Source: Streptomyces achromogenes
GTDB lineage: Bacteria > Actinomycetota > Actinomycetes > Streptomycetales > Streptomycetaceae
NCBI RefSeq assembly: GCF_030816715.1
Contig: NZ_JAUSYH010000001.1
Span: 8,184,001 to 8,248,000, forward strand
Direction of reading: 5' to 3'
Length of the DNA stretch: 64,000 nt
Shown in pieces: positions 22,393-31,349 of the stretch; the stretch's first letter is position 1, and each line of letters begins with the position of its first letter. The translations under genes were made by a program, and so were the position numbers. A model generated the notes under the pieces. It was not told the DNA's origin. It saw only the letters and a program-made list of their open reading frames with translations, and ran no database searches.

Positions 22393-25053
22393 TCATGAGG
22401 GCCGCCGGTGCGGCGGCGGAAGGAACGGCAGGTGGGCGCCGGGGCCCGTGCCGTCCGCGTCGAGGGCGGCGGACAGGGCGAGCAGACAGCCCGCGGTGCC
22501 CGTGCCGAGGTCCATGGAAAGCCGCATCATCTGGTGCCCGGGGAAGGCGAGCTGGCCCTGGTAGGGCATCGCGAGCCAGCCCAGCGCGGCGATCTGCTCG
22601 TCGAGGCGTGCCCGGGTAGCGCCGGGTTCGGTGGTGCGGGCGAGGTGCAGGATCATGCCGGCGCGGCCCTGGAAGAGACCGGGCTGCGCGTAGAAGCGGC
22701 AGGTTGCCGCGGTGCGGATGCCGGCCCGGGCCCGCGCGAACTCCGCGCCGACGTCCGGGACATGGGACACGAGGTCGTCGAGCACCATGCCCACCCCCGC
22801 GCTGCCGTCGCCCAGGTAGGGCAGCGTCCGCCACCCCTCGTCGACCTCCACCGCGCCTCCCTCTCGCTCCGCGCAGCACGCCAGGTCCCGGCGCAGCGCG
22901 GCGCCCGCCGCCGCCAGTTGCTCCCGGTCGCCGCTCTCCTCGTACTGACGGAGCAGGAACAGGGCGGGCCCGCTCGCACCCCGCAGCAGCCCGGCCCGGC
23001 GTCGCCCGGCGGTGTCCGGCACCGGTTCGGCGAGCCGCCGTACGAGGATGTCGGCGGCCTCGGCCGCCCGCTCGCGCAGCTCCGGCTCGCCGGTGCGGCG
23101 GGCCAAACCGGCGAGGACGAGCCCCAGCCCCGCCAGGCCGCCGTGCAGGTCGGAGGAGAGGTTCTGCCACCGCTCGCGGAGTATGCCGTCGATCAGGTCG
23201 AGGGCGCGCCCGCGGTGTCCCAGCAGGTCCAGCACATGGGCGACGCCCGCGAGCCCGTCGTACAGCCCGAGCGGGGTGCCGGTGGGCGGCGGGGCCGTAC
23301 GGTCCAGGAGCCAGCGCTCGCCCTCCTCGTGACGCTCCGCGCCGGTCGCCGCCAACGCGTACAGGACGCCGGCCGCGCCGTGCGCCAGGCCGAGCCCGCC
23401 GCCGTCGGAGAACTGGGCGACGTCCCCGGGATAGAGCCGGTCGGCGCGGTCCGGGGTCGCGGAGGCGAGGATCGCCTTGACCATCGAGTCACGGCTGTGC
23501 GGCCAGTCGCCGGGCTCCAGCCGGAAGGCCGGCGCCGACGGCACGCGCGTGACCCGCCCGGCCGTCCGGGTCGCGTTCCCGGCATCGTCCGGGGCGGCGT
23601 GCGGGTCGCTGCGCACGGAGCGGGTGATCTCCGCGACCGCCTCGTCCAGGAACTCCGGCGGGACGTCCGGGAACTGCTCCGCGATCACCTCCGCCAGATG
23701 GGCCGCCTTGCCCCGGTCCACCACGAACAGCGTGGTGACGGGCAGGAACAGGGCGAGCCGCAGACAGGCCAGCGCATAGCGGTCGACATCGGCGCCCCGG
23801 CGGTCGGGCGGGGCGAAGAACCCGGGGTGCGCCACGACCTGGCGGCCGTTGTGGCCGGCCGGGGCCGCCGCCTCGAAGTCGATCAGGCACACCGACTCCT
23901 CGTCGGGCGCGACCATGATGTTGAAGACGTGCAGGTCGTTGAAGACGATCCCGCGCGAGTGGACCGTCCGCACGGCACGCTCCACCGCCCGGTGCACGCG
24001 CACCGCCCACGCCGTGTACGCGGCGACGGCCGCCGGATCCGGGTCGGGGGAGAGCAGCGGATGCCGTTCGGCGAAGAAGGAGTTGAGCGTTCGGCCCGGC
24101 ACGAGGTCCATGACCAGGAAGCGGTGGTCGCCCAGGGTGAACCAGTCCCGCACCTCGGGTGCCGCCCCCGTGCCGGCCAGCGCCTCCAGGGCCTCCCTCT
24201 CCCGCTCCAGCCGGGATATCGCGTCCGCGCCGTCCGAGGCCAGTCCGGCGTGCGGCCGCCCCTCCTTCAGCACCACCGCGCGCCCGTCGCGGGTGTCGAC
24301 GCCCTGGTACACCCCGCCGCCGTTGGAGAAGTGCAGCGCCTTGTCGATGCGGTAGGGCAGCTCGCCCACCGTCGTCGTGTTGCGGGCCGCGAGATGCGGT
24401 TCCAGGAACGCGGGCAGCGTCACCCATCCGGGGGTCTGGAAGGAGGGCGCCCGCCGGTCCGGGACCAGGGTCCCCGACCCGTCGCGCACCGCCGGCACGA
24501 GCGAGCCGCGCTCGTCGACGACGTACCTGCGCGCGAACGCGCCGTAGCGGACGTACAGCGGGCCGTCGTGCCAGCGCAGGTCGGTGAGGATGTACGGCCC
24601 CTCGAAGCCGTCCAGCAGCGCGCCCAGTTCCCGCAGCACCCGGTGCAGCTGTTCCTCGTCGCGCGGGTACACCGTGACGAACTTGCCGCTGGTGTCGCGG
24701 CCGGCGTACTTGGTGTTGCGCAGATGCAGCAGGTGCGGTCCCGGCACGAACTTGAAGGGGACGCGGTGCGCGACGCAGTAGTCCCACACGATCGCCGCGA
24801 TCCGCTCCGCGTTCTCCCGGGTGGCCGAGGCGTGGATCTTCCAGCCCTGGTCCGGGCCCGCCGCCGGGCTGCCGTCGGCGTCGAGCGGCGTCATCGTCAG
24901 CCAGTCGCCGACGCGTCCCGAGGACCAGCCCCCCGGTACCGGCCGGCGCGCCGTGTCGAACAGCGAGGCCGCCACCCCGCCGGCGGCGAGCCGGTCGGGC
25001 GTCTCGTAGAAGTGAGCGTCCGCCAGCGCGTACACCTCGTACCGCTTGTCCAT
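22393..25053 (-). CDS. ramC: Class III lanthionine synthetase RamC/AmfT (LanKC)
   Basis: An 886-residue trifunctional synthetase: N-terminal phosphoSer/Thr lyase region (1-200), Ser/Thr-kinase-like domain (about 215-500) and LanC-like cyclase (about 530-886). In the kinase domain VVLKEGRPHAG carries the ATP-binding Lys, FNDLHVFNIMV the catalytic Asp/Asn loop and CLIDFEAA the metal-binding DFE. The cyclase has GLAHGAAGVLYAL but lacks the Cys-His zinc ligands of LanC, as usual for class III. ATG 25053 has GAAGGGGG upstream. It heads the ramC-S-A-B operon and modifies the RamS peptide. RamR is expected to act on the region upstream, 25054-25199. Confidence 0.93.
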   Translation of the reverse strand: MDKRYEVYALADAHFYETPDRLAAGGVAASLFDTARRPVPGGWSSGRVGDWLTMTPLDADGSPAAGPDQGWKIHASATRENAERIAAIVWDYCVAHRVPFKFVPGPHLLHLRNTKYAGRDTSGKFVTVYPRDEEQLHRVLRELGALLDGFEGPYILTDLRWHDGPLYVRYGAFARRYVVDERGSLVPAVRDGSGTLVPDRRAPSFQTPGWVTLPAFLEPHLAARNTTTVGELPYRIDKALHFSNGGGVYQGVDTRDGRAVVLKEGRPHAGLASDGADAISRLEREREALEALAGTGAAPEVRDWFTLGDHRFLVMDLVPGRTLNSFFAERHPLLSPDPDPAAVAAYTAWAVRVHRAVERAVRTVHSRGIVFNDLHVFNIMVAPDEESVCLIDFEAAAPAGHNGRQVVAHPGFFAPPDRRGADVDRYALACLRLALFLPVTTLFVVDRGKAAHLAEVIAEQFPDVPPEFLDEAVAEITRSVRSDPHAAPDDAGNATRTAGRVTRVPSAPAFRLEPGDWPHSRDSMVKAILASATPDRADRLYPGDVAQFSDGGGLGLAHGAAGVLYALAATGAERHEEGERWLLDRTAPPPTGTPLGLYDGLAGVAHVLDLLGHRGRALDLIDGILRERWQNLSSDLHGGLAGLGLVLAGLARRTGEPELRERAAEAADILVRRLAEPVPDTAGRRRAGLLRGASGPALFLLRQYEESGDREQLAAAGAALRRDLACCAEREGGAVEVDEGWRTLPYLGDGSAGVGMVLDDLVSHVPDVGAEFARARAGIRTAATCRFYAQPGLFQGRAGMILHLARTTEPGATRARLDEQIAALGWLAMPYQGQLAFPGHQMMRLSMDLGTGTAGCLLALSAALDADGTGPGAHLPFLPPPHRRPS

Positions 25054-25199
25054 GCGTCCCCCTTCGTGGCCCGGCCATGAGACTCGCAAGCCGGGCGGGG
25101 GCGCGGACAGTCACCGGTGTCACGAGAACACCGTGCGGAACGCATGCGTAAAGACATGTTCGGTCCGTTTCGAGCACAGCCGGGCGCGCGGCCCTCGCG
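25054..25199. promoter_or_regulatory. Divergent promoter region of ramC and the SpoIIE/HATPase gene
   Basis: The region has lower GC between 25110 and 25190, including TAAAGACATG and CACCGGTGTCACG, and must carry the ramC promoter and RamR sites. I could not assign -35/-10 boxes with certainty. Confidence 0.45.
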
Positions 25200-27713
25200 A
25201 TGCCCCCGGAGTGGTCCGTGAAACGGTTCCAGGGGCTGCGCCCGGGCCGCATTGGCGCTGTAATTGCGGACGTGGTCAGTGAGGGTGCCGCGGAGCGCAG
25301 AAGGGGACCTCTGGGTGTCGAGACGGCCCTCAAGGCGGTCACCGCCGATCCCGTCTCGCCGCACCGTGTGCGCCGCACCCTCGAACAGGCGCTCGTGTTC
25401 GCCGGTGCGGCCCTCGCCGCCGTCTACACGCCCGCGCCGGAGGCCGGTCTGCTCTGCCTGGCCGAGTCGGCGGGCGTGCCGAGGACCCTGTACGGACTGC
25501 GCGAGAGCTATCCCCTCGACGGCGGCTCGCCGGCCGCCGACGCCCACCGCACCGGGCGGCCGGTGTGGCTCGGCCCGCACGAGGTCGCCGAGTGCGCGGA
25601 CGCGCGGCGGATGCCCGCCCGCGACTTCCATCTGGCCGCCCTGCCCGTCCGTGACGGCGCGGGCGGCTGTCTGCTCGCCGTCAGCGAGCGCCCCGGCGGG
25701 TTCGACGCCGAGGACCGCGCCTGCCTGGAACGGGTCGCCGACGCCGTCGCACTGCCCGCCCCGACCGCCCGCGCCGAGGGCGAGGAGCTCCTCGCGGGCG
25801 GCTTCAGCCTGGCCATGGACACCGGACGGGTCGAGGTGGGCGACGCGATCCTGGAGCTGTTCGCGATGGAGCGGGCCGCGTTCGACGGCCGGGTGGAGAC
25901 CCTGCTCGGGCTCACCGTCCCCGAGGACCTGCCCTCGCTGATGTCCGTCGTCGAGGCCGACCACATGTCGGTCGGCGACCGCGAGCTGGAGTTCCGGGTG
26001 CTCCAGCCCGCCGGGCCGCCGAAGTGGCTCAGACTGCACGGCCGCCTGGTACCCGGCGGCGACGGACGCCCCGCCCGGCTGGAGGGCACCGTCGCCGACG
26101 CCTCCACGCTGCGCGCCGAGATCACCGACGTCGCCCGCGTCCAGCGCCTGGCCGCCGCGCTCGCCACCGCCGGCACGGTCCGCGACGTCAGCCAGGCCGT
26201 CGTCGCCCTGCGCAAGCCGCTGCGGGCCGACCGGATCGCCCTCGCCGAGCTGGAGAACGAGCGGCTCGTGGTCACCGTCCTCGACCCGCCCGAACCCGAC
26301 TCCTGGCCCGAGCTGTGGCAGCTGGAGTGGCGCGGCGAATGGCCCGACGCGCCCGTGCGCGCCATGCCCACACTCGCCGCCGCGCTGCGCGAGGGCCGGG
26401 CCCGGATCTGGCCCGCCGGCACCGCCCTGGAACCCGCGCTCGCCGAGGTCGGCCCCGGCGGCCTCGCCGTCCTGCCGCTGTCCGCCGGCGGCCGGATGGC
26501 AGGCGCCTGCCTCATCGGCTGGGACGCGCCGCACGACTTCGGCCCCGACGAGCGCGCCCTGCTCACCGCCTCCGCCGGCCTCGCCGGACAGGCCCTGATG
26601 CGCGCCCACGCCTTCGACGCCGAGCACGAGCTCGTCGGCATGCTCCAGCGCCAGCTGCTCCCGCGCCGGCTGCCCGACCTCCCCGGCGGGTTGGCGGTCG
26701 CGCGCTACCTGCCCGCCACCGCGGGCCTGGAGGTCGGCGGCGACTGGTACGACGTGATCCGGATGCCCGACCACCACGTGGCCCTCGTCATCGGCGACGT
26801 CCAGGGCCACAGCGCCGCCGCCGCCACCCTCATGGGCCAGATGCGCACCGCCCTGCGCGCCTACGCGGCCGAGGGCCACCCGCCCGACGTGGTGGTCTCC
26901 CACGCCAACCGGCTGCTGATGGAGCTGGAGACCGACCTCTTCGTCACCTGCTGCTACGTCGACGTCGACATGGAGGACGGCACCGCCTGGTGCGTACGGG
27001 CCGGGCATCCACCGCCCGTCCTGCGTCACCCGGACGGCTCGGCCGAGGTCGCCGAGACGGACGGCGGCCCGCCCCTCGGCATCCTGACGCAGGCCGAGTT
27101 CCCGATGACCCCGCTGCGGCTGACGCCGGGCGCCGTCGTCGCCCTCACCACGGACGGCCTCGTGGAGTCCGCCGACCTCGACATCGGGACCGGCCTGGAC
27201 CGCCTCGCCGGAGAGCTGTCCGCCGCAGACCCCGCCCAGCTCGGCACCGTCGCCGACGCGCTGCTCGGCGGCGCCCACCGCGGCGACGACGTCGCCCTGC
27301 TCCTGCTGCGCTACGACGGCATGGCGGTCAAACCCCGGCGCGAGGGCTGGACGGTGTGGCGGGTGCCCGAGGCGGCCCGGCACGCCCGCCGCTTCACCCG
27401 GCGCAGTCTGCGGGGCTGGGGCGTCGCCGACACCGCCATGGACGCGGCGCTGCTCGTCGTCTCCGAGCTCGTCACCAACGCGCTGGTGCACACCGACGGG
27501 CCGGTCCGCCTCGACTTCACCCTCATCGACCGCCGGCTCCGCGTCGCCGTCACCGACGCCTCGCCCCGCACGCCGGTCAAGCCCACCGACCCCGGCTGGG
27601 AGGCCACCGGCGGGCGCGGCATCCTCCTGGTGGAGGCCGTCTCCGACAGCTGGGGGACCGTGCCGGTCAGCGGCGGCAAACAGGTCTGGAGCGAGCTGCT
27701 GCTGGAGCGCTGA
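25200..27713 (+). CDS. SpoIIE-type PP2C phosphatase fused to an anti-sigma-factor kinase (HATPase) domain
   Basis: An 837-residue multidomain regulator. GAF-like region (about 40-190), PAS-like region (about 195-300), second GAF (about 310-465), PP2C/SpoIIE domain (about 470-700; EVGGDWYDVI, IGDVQGHS, RAGHPPPVL, LTTDGLVE), then a RsbW-like HATPase (about 715-837; LVVSELVTNALVHT with the N-box, GGRGILLVEAVSD). Such fusions combine phosphatase and kinase activity on anti-anti-sigma proteins. The ATG at 25200 has no clear ribosome site; a GTG at 25272 (VVSEGAAERR) is a credible alternative start. It is divergent from ramC. Confidence 0.88.
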   Translation: MPPEWSVKRFQGLRPGRIGAVIADVVSEGAAERRRGPLGVETALKAVTADPVSPHRVRRTLEQALVFAGAALAAVYTPAPEAGLLCLAESAGVPRTLYGLRESYPLDGGSPAADAHRTGRPVWLGPHEVAECADARRMPARDFHLAALPVRDGAGGCLLAVSERPGGFDAEDRACLERVADAVALPAPTARAEGEELLAGGFSLAMDTGRVEVGDAILELFAMERAAFDGRVETLLGLTVPEDLPSLMSVVEADHMSVGDRELEFRVLQPAGPPKWLRLHGRLVPGGDGRPARLEGTVADASTLRAEITDVARVQRLAAALATAGTVRDVSQAVVALRKPLRADRIALAELENERLVVTVLDPPEPDSWPELWQLEWRGEWPDAPVRAMPTLAAALREGRARIWPAGTALEPALAEVGPGGLAVLPLSAGGRMAGACLIGWDAPHDFGPDERALLTASAGLAGQALMRAHAFDAEHELVGMLQRQLLPRRLPDLPGGLAVARYLPATAGLEVGGDWYDVIRMPDHHVALVIGDVQGHSAAAATLMGQMRTALRAYAAEGHPPDVVVSHANRLLMELETDLFVTCCYVDVDMEDGTAWCVRAGHPPPVLRHPDGSAEVAETDGGPPLGILTQAEFPMTPLRLTPGAVVALTTDGLVESADLDIGTGLDRLAGELSAADPAQLGTVADALLGGAHRGDDVALLLLRYDGMAVKPRREGWTVWRVPEAARHARRFTRRSLRGWGVADTAMDAALLVVSELVTNALVHTDGPVRLDFTLIDRRLRVAVTDASPRTPVKPTDPGWEATGGRGILLVEAVSDSWGTVPVSGGKQVWSELLLER

Positions 27714-27786
27714 ACAGCCGGACGCCCCGTGTCCCTGGAGCCGGACGTCCACGTGTCCCGGGCGGCGGGCAGGGTACCCGGCGCCC

Positions 27787-28155
27787 ATGGACACCTTCGC
27801 CTCCGCATACCTCGCGGCATCCGGAAGGTCCGCACTGGCCTCCGTAGCGTTCGTCGTCGTCGGGCTCGTCCTGGTCGGCGGGCTGATCTTCGCCTTCCGG
27901 CTCGGGTCCAAGATCCGCCGCCGGGAGCCGGCGCCTCCGCAGCCGCACGAACATCCCCGGATGCCCGCGTCGGGCCCGACCCACGAGAGCCGCTCACGTG
28001 AACCCAACGAGATGCCCCGAGCGGCCGACGGCGAGCGCCTCACCCCGCACGAGCTGCGACCCACCGGCAGCCGGGACAGCGCCGACGGCGCCAGGCCCCG
28101 CTGGGACCAGGGCACGGGCGGCTCGTTCGGCAGCGGCGGCCCGGGCGCCCGCTGA
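27787..28155 (+). CDS. DUF6479 family single-pass membrane protein
   Basis: A 122-residue Streptomyces-type protein with one membrane helix (about 18-40, ALASVAFVVVGLVLVGGLIFAF), a basic stop-transfer sequence KIRRREP and a polar, disordered tail. The tail keeps the family elements GERLTPHELRPTGS and the end G-S-F-G-S-G-G. The N-terminus is probably outside and the tail cytoplasmic. Function unknown. It begins 73 nt after the SpoIIE/HATPase gene; that gap holds an imperfect 23-nt direct repeat starting AGCCGGACG. Confidence 0.75.
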   Translation: MDTFASAYLAASGRSALASVAFVVVGLVLVGGLIFAFRLGSKIRRREPAPPQPHEHPRMPASGPTHESRSREPNEMPRAADGERLTPHELRPTGSRDSADGARPRWDQGTGGSFGSGGPGAR

Positions 28156-28218
28156 CCCGCTCCTCAGGGGCATCGTGACAAGGCAGAGAAGCGTGACAGA
28201 GAAGGGTGATGAACCGTC

Positions 28219-28389
28219 GTGACCTCGCAGCTCGAGGACAAACCCGCGATCCGCCGGCCCGAGACGGGCTGGGCCAGGGCGCGCCGCACACGCTGCGGCT
28301 CCGCCGCACCGCGCACCTGCCTGCCCGCGGTGGCCGCGCCCGGGACGCGGTCCGGCCCGGAGGGGAACATCGTCAGGGGCGACGACTGA
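28219..28389 (+). CDS. Possible small hypothetical protein
   Basis: A 56-codon frame from GTG 28219 to TGA 28389 (VTSQLEDKPAIRRPETGWAR...) has G or C at nearly every third position, better than the other frames here, and AGAAGGG lies about 12 nt upstream. It has no recognised domain and four cysteines or fewer. It could be a remnant or chance. The rest of the 28156-28510 gap shows no gene. Confidence 0.3.
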   Translation: MTSQLEDKPAIRRPETGWARARRTRCGSAAPRTCLPAVAAPGTRSGPEGNIVRGDD

Positions 28390-28510
28390 CGGGCCGCCGC
28401 GCACGACAGACCGCCCCTCGCGCAGGACCGACCGGCCCTCGCGCGCTGCAGACGCCCCCGCGCGCACGACCCGGGTCGCCGCCCACGCGTCCCCCCGCCC
28501 GCGCCGGCGC

Positions 28511-30484
28511 CTACCGGCGTCGTCGACGCGACGGCCGCGTCGCCACGCGCCCGCCCGCGGTGAGCCGGCCGAGCGCCCGGTACACCACCCGTCGCACCCG
28601 GCGGGCGGTACGGCGCACGCCGCCCGGCTGCGGGGCGGGCACCACGAGGACGCCGTCCGGGTCGACGTGCAGGGCGAAGGGCAGCGGATGGAAACGCGCC
28701 CCCTCCGTCTCCGGCGTCAGACACACCGTCGTGAGCCAGGTCCGGCCCCCCAGATCGCCCACCGGCAGGACGGCGTCCAGCCGGCCGCCCGGAGCGAGCG
28801 TCCCGAAGACCTCGTGGGAGCTCCCCGGCTTCACCCCCGTCAGCCGCAGCAGCACCGGGGCGGCCTCGGGCACGTGCAGCGGCAGGAGCACATGGAACCG
28901 CTCCCCGCGGTCCCCGGCGAGGGTGACGTCGCCCGCCGCGACCCTGCCCAGGCCCAGCCGCTCGCTCGCGTGGCCGACGTCCAGCGCGAGTCCGGCGTGC
29001 CGGTCGGTCCAGTAGGGCAGCACCACCTGGTCCGCGACGACCGCGGCGGGCGGGGCCGGCCGGCCGTGCCGGGGCGCCGGGCCCAGCCGCAGCTCCTTCG
29101 TCCAGCCGCCGAGGCCCACCCTCACCCAGATGTCCCACAGGCCCTCGCGGGGCGGGCTGCCGCTGACCGCGGTGGCGGGATCGACGACGGCCGTGCCGCG
29201 CAGCACCAGACGCACCCCGTTCCCGTCGGCGGCCGCGATCCGCTCCCGGTCCGTCCGCACCGGCTGGAAGTACTGCGCCGCGCCGGCCCGCTCCCGCAGC
29301 AGCAGATCGGGCGAGGCCCGGTCGAAGCGTTCCGCGGTGTCCAGGCCGAGCCAGCGCACCGCCTCGGCGACGTCCCGCGGCGGCCACCGCGGACGCTCCC
29401 CGGCGGCGGGGAACACCATCGGCCGGCCGTCGTGCGTCAGCTCCGCCGCGAAGACGATCCGCAGCAGCCCGCCCCGCCATTCGACGTCCCGCGGCTCGAC
29501 GGCGAGCCCGACGCCCGCCTCCCACCGCGCGAACGCGACGACGTCGTCGTAACGCCCGTCGGCGGCCAGGGCCGCGACGACCCGCTGGGTGGGCTGAAGC
29601 GGAGCGGCCACGCCCGGCCCGAACCGTTCGACGACGACCCCGTGGATCTCCTCGAACAGCTCCCTGCGGTAGTCCTCGGGCAGGTTGAGGAAGCGCCGGC
29701 CGCGCAGCCGCTCGACCATCTCCACCCGCAGCCAGCGCCGGAACAGCCGGTCGCGCAGGGCTCCCGGCTCGGTGTACCGCTCGACGACGTCGAGGGCCTC
29801 GCGGAGGTCCTTGAAGTAGCTCACCGGGTCGATCCGCTGGAAGCTCACGTTCGCGGCGTCGCCGCGCCGCACGTGGTAGTAGCAGACGTAGTCGCCGAGC
29901 ACGGCGACGTTGCCCGCACGCAGATAGGCCTCGGTGACGAAGACGTGGTCCTCGAGGCGGCGCCGCCCCTCCGGGAAGCGCAGACCGGTGCGCTCGAGGA
30001 ACGCCCGGCGGATCATCTTGTGCGGGGTGAGACTGTCGATGAGCGGCGCGTTCTCGACCGTGGCGCGCGGGCGGCTCGTGCGGAACAGCTCCACTGGCAC
30101 CGCGCGCCCCCGGCCGGCCATCTTGCCGACGACGACGTCCGCGTCGTTGGCGACGCCGTAGTCGTACATCCGCTCCAGGGCCTCCGCGCCGAGGTGGTCG
30201 TCGGCGTCCACGAACATCACGTACTCGCCCCGGGCGGCGTCGATGCCTACGTTGCGCGGCTTGCCGGGCCAGCCGGAGTTCTCCTGGTGTACGACGCGGA
30301 CCCGGGAGTCCTGCGCGGCGAGCGCGTCGAGCAGCGCCGGGGTGGCGTCGGTGCAGCCGTCGTCGACGAAGACGATCTCGTAGGCGTCCGGCGGGAGAGA
30401 CTGCCCGAGCAGCGAGGCGATGCAGTCCTCGATGTAGCGGCCGGGGTTGTAGACCGGGACGATGACGCTGACCTTGACCGGCAT
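28511..30484 (-). CDS. Family 2 glycosyltransferase with large C-terminal domain
   Basis: A 657-residue glycosyltransferase. The GT-A domain (1-220) has VSVIVPVYNPGRYIEDCIAS, VFVDDGCTDATP, the nucleotide-sugar DxD in YVMFVDADDHL and the acceptor-site region RRRLEDHVFVTEAYL. The remainder lacks membrane helices and ends with a basic tail. In Gram-positives this architecture is common for enzymes building teichoic-acid-like or cell-wall glycopolymers; the polymer here is unknown. The ATG at 30484 has a weak ribosome site. It is divergent from the metallophosphoesterase gene. Confidence 0.85.
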   Translation of the reverse strand: MPVKVSVIVPVYNPGRYIEDCIASLLGQSLPPDAYEIVFVDDGCTDATPALLDALAAQDSRVRVVHQENSGWPGKPRNVGIDAARGEYVMFVDADDHLGAEALERMYDYGVANDADVVVGKMAGRGRAVPVELFRTSRPRATVENAPLIDSLTPHKMIRRAFLERTGLRFPEGRRRLEDHVFVTEAYLRAGNVAVLGDYVCYYHVRRGDAANVSFQRIDPVSYFKDLREALDVVERYTEPGALRDRLFRRWLRVEMVERLRGRRFLNLPEDYRRELFEEIHGVVVERFGPGVAAPLQPTQRVVAALAADGRYDDVVAFARWEAGVGLAVEPRDVEWRGGLLRIVFAAELTHDGRPMVFPAAGERPRWPPRDVAEAVRWLGLDTAERFDRASPDLLLRERAGAAQYFQPVRTDRERIAAADGNGVRLVLRGTAVVDPATAVSGSPPREGLWDIWVRVGLGGWTKELRLGPAPRHGRPAPPAAVVADQVVLPYWTDRHAGLALDVGHASERLGLGRVAAGDVTLAGDRGERFHVLLPLHVPEAAPVLLRLTGVKPGSSHEVFGTLAPGGRLDAVLPVGDLGGRTWLTTVCLTPETEGARFHPLPFALHVDPDGVLVVPAPQPGGVRRTARRVRRVVYRALGRLTAGGRVATRPSRRRRR

Positions 30485-30601
30485 CGGGCTCCTGGCCCCC
30501 TCGTCGGATCGCCTGCCGTGCGGACGGCGGGTGCGTGCAGCCCGATGCTAACCCCGCAGTCGGCGCCCCACCTGTCCTGGTTCGTCCTGATCCGGATTTT
30601 G

Positions 30602-30607
30602 TAGTCT
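30602..30607 (+). promoter_or_regulatory. -10 element TAGTCT of a probable leaderless mRNA
   Basis: TAGTCT ends 6 nt before the GTG start at 30614, so transcription should begin at the start codon; no ribosome site is visible. Confidence 0.6.
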
Positions 30608-30613
30608 GTCGCC

Positions 30614-31114
30614 GTGCGCCTCCTGCTGATGTCCGACACCCACCTGCCCAAGCGCGCCAAGGCGCTCCCCGCCCCGCTGCTCGACGAGATCCCGGACGCG
30701 GACCTCGTCGTCCACGCGGGGGACTGGGTCGACGCGGCCACCCTCGACCTGCTGGAGAGCCGCAGCCGCCGGCTGCTGGCCGTGCACGGCAACAACGACG
30801 GGCCCGAGCTGCGCGCCCGGCTGCCCGAGATCGCCCGCGCGGAACTCGGCGGACTGCGGTTCGGCGTGATCCACGAGACCGGTCCGGCCCAGGGCCGGGA
30901 GGCCCGCTGTGCAGCCCGCTTCCCCGACCTGGACGTCCTGGTCTTCGGGCACAGCCACATCCCCTGGGACACCACGGCCCCCGGCGGCCTGCGCCTGCTC
31001 AACCCCGGCTCCCCGACGGACCGCCGCCGGCAGCCGTACTGCACCTATCTGACGGCCACCGCCGCAGGCGGCCGGCTCACGGACGTCGTCCTGCACCGGC
31101 TGCCGCCGCGCTGA
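30614..31114 (+). CDS. YfcE/MJ0936-type metallophosphoesterase
   Basis: A 166-residue calcineurin-like phosphoesterase with all metal-binding motifs: D-x-H (MSDTHLPK), GDW in VVHAGDWVD, GNND in VHGNNDG, H in GVIHETG and GHSH in VFGHSHIPW, then NPGSPTDRRR. These bind a dinuclear metal centre. YfcE-like enzymes act on small phosphodiesters, but the natural substrate is unknown. GTG 30614 is placed by the adjacent -10 element and the immediate catalytic motif. Confidence 0.9.
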   Translation: MRLLLMSDTHLPKRAKALPAPLLDEIPDADLVVHAGDWVDAATLDLLESRSRRLLAVHGNNDGPELRARLPEIARAELGGLRFGVIHETGPAQGREARCAARFPDLDVLVFGHSHIPWDTTAPGGLRLLNPGSPTDRRRQPYCTYLTATAAGGRLTDVVLHRLPPR

Positions 31115-31156
31115 GCGCGCTCGACGTCGGCGGGGCGCACCCGGGTCACGGACGAA

Positions 31157-31195
31157 CCGGGCCGCTTCCGGCCGATGCGGTCGGAGGCGGCCCGG
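31157..31195. terminator. Hairpin between converging metallophosphoesterase and XdhC genes
   Basis: CCGGGCCGC (31157-31165) pairs perfectly with GCGGCCCGG (31187-31195), with partial inner pairing of CCGGCC and GGTCGG. The rest of 31115-31349 shows no gene. Confidence 0.65.
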
Positions 31196-31349
31196 AACTT
31201 GCGAGTGTGCGTTGCGTCAACTGGGCCTCCTTCACTGGTGAGACGACCGAGGGACATGCATGCGTGTCCGTTATGGGCGGGTACCCCGTCACGGGCCACC
31301 CCACACATGGCCGTTCCGGTGAATCCCCGGGATGCCTCGTCGCTCCGGA

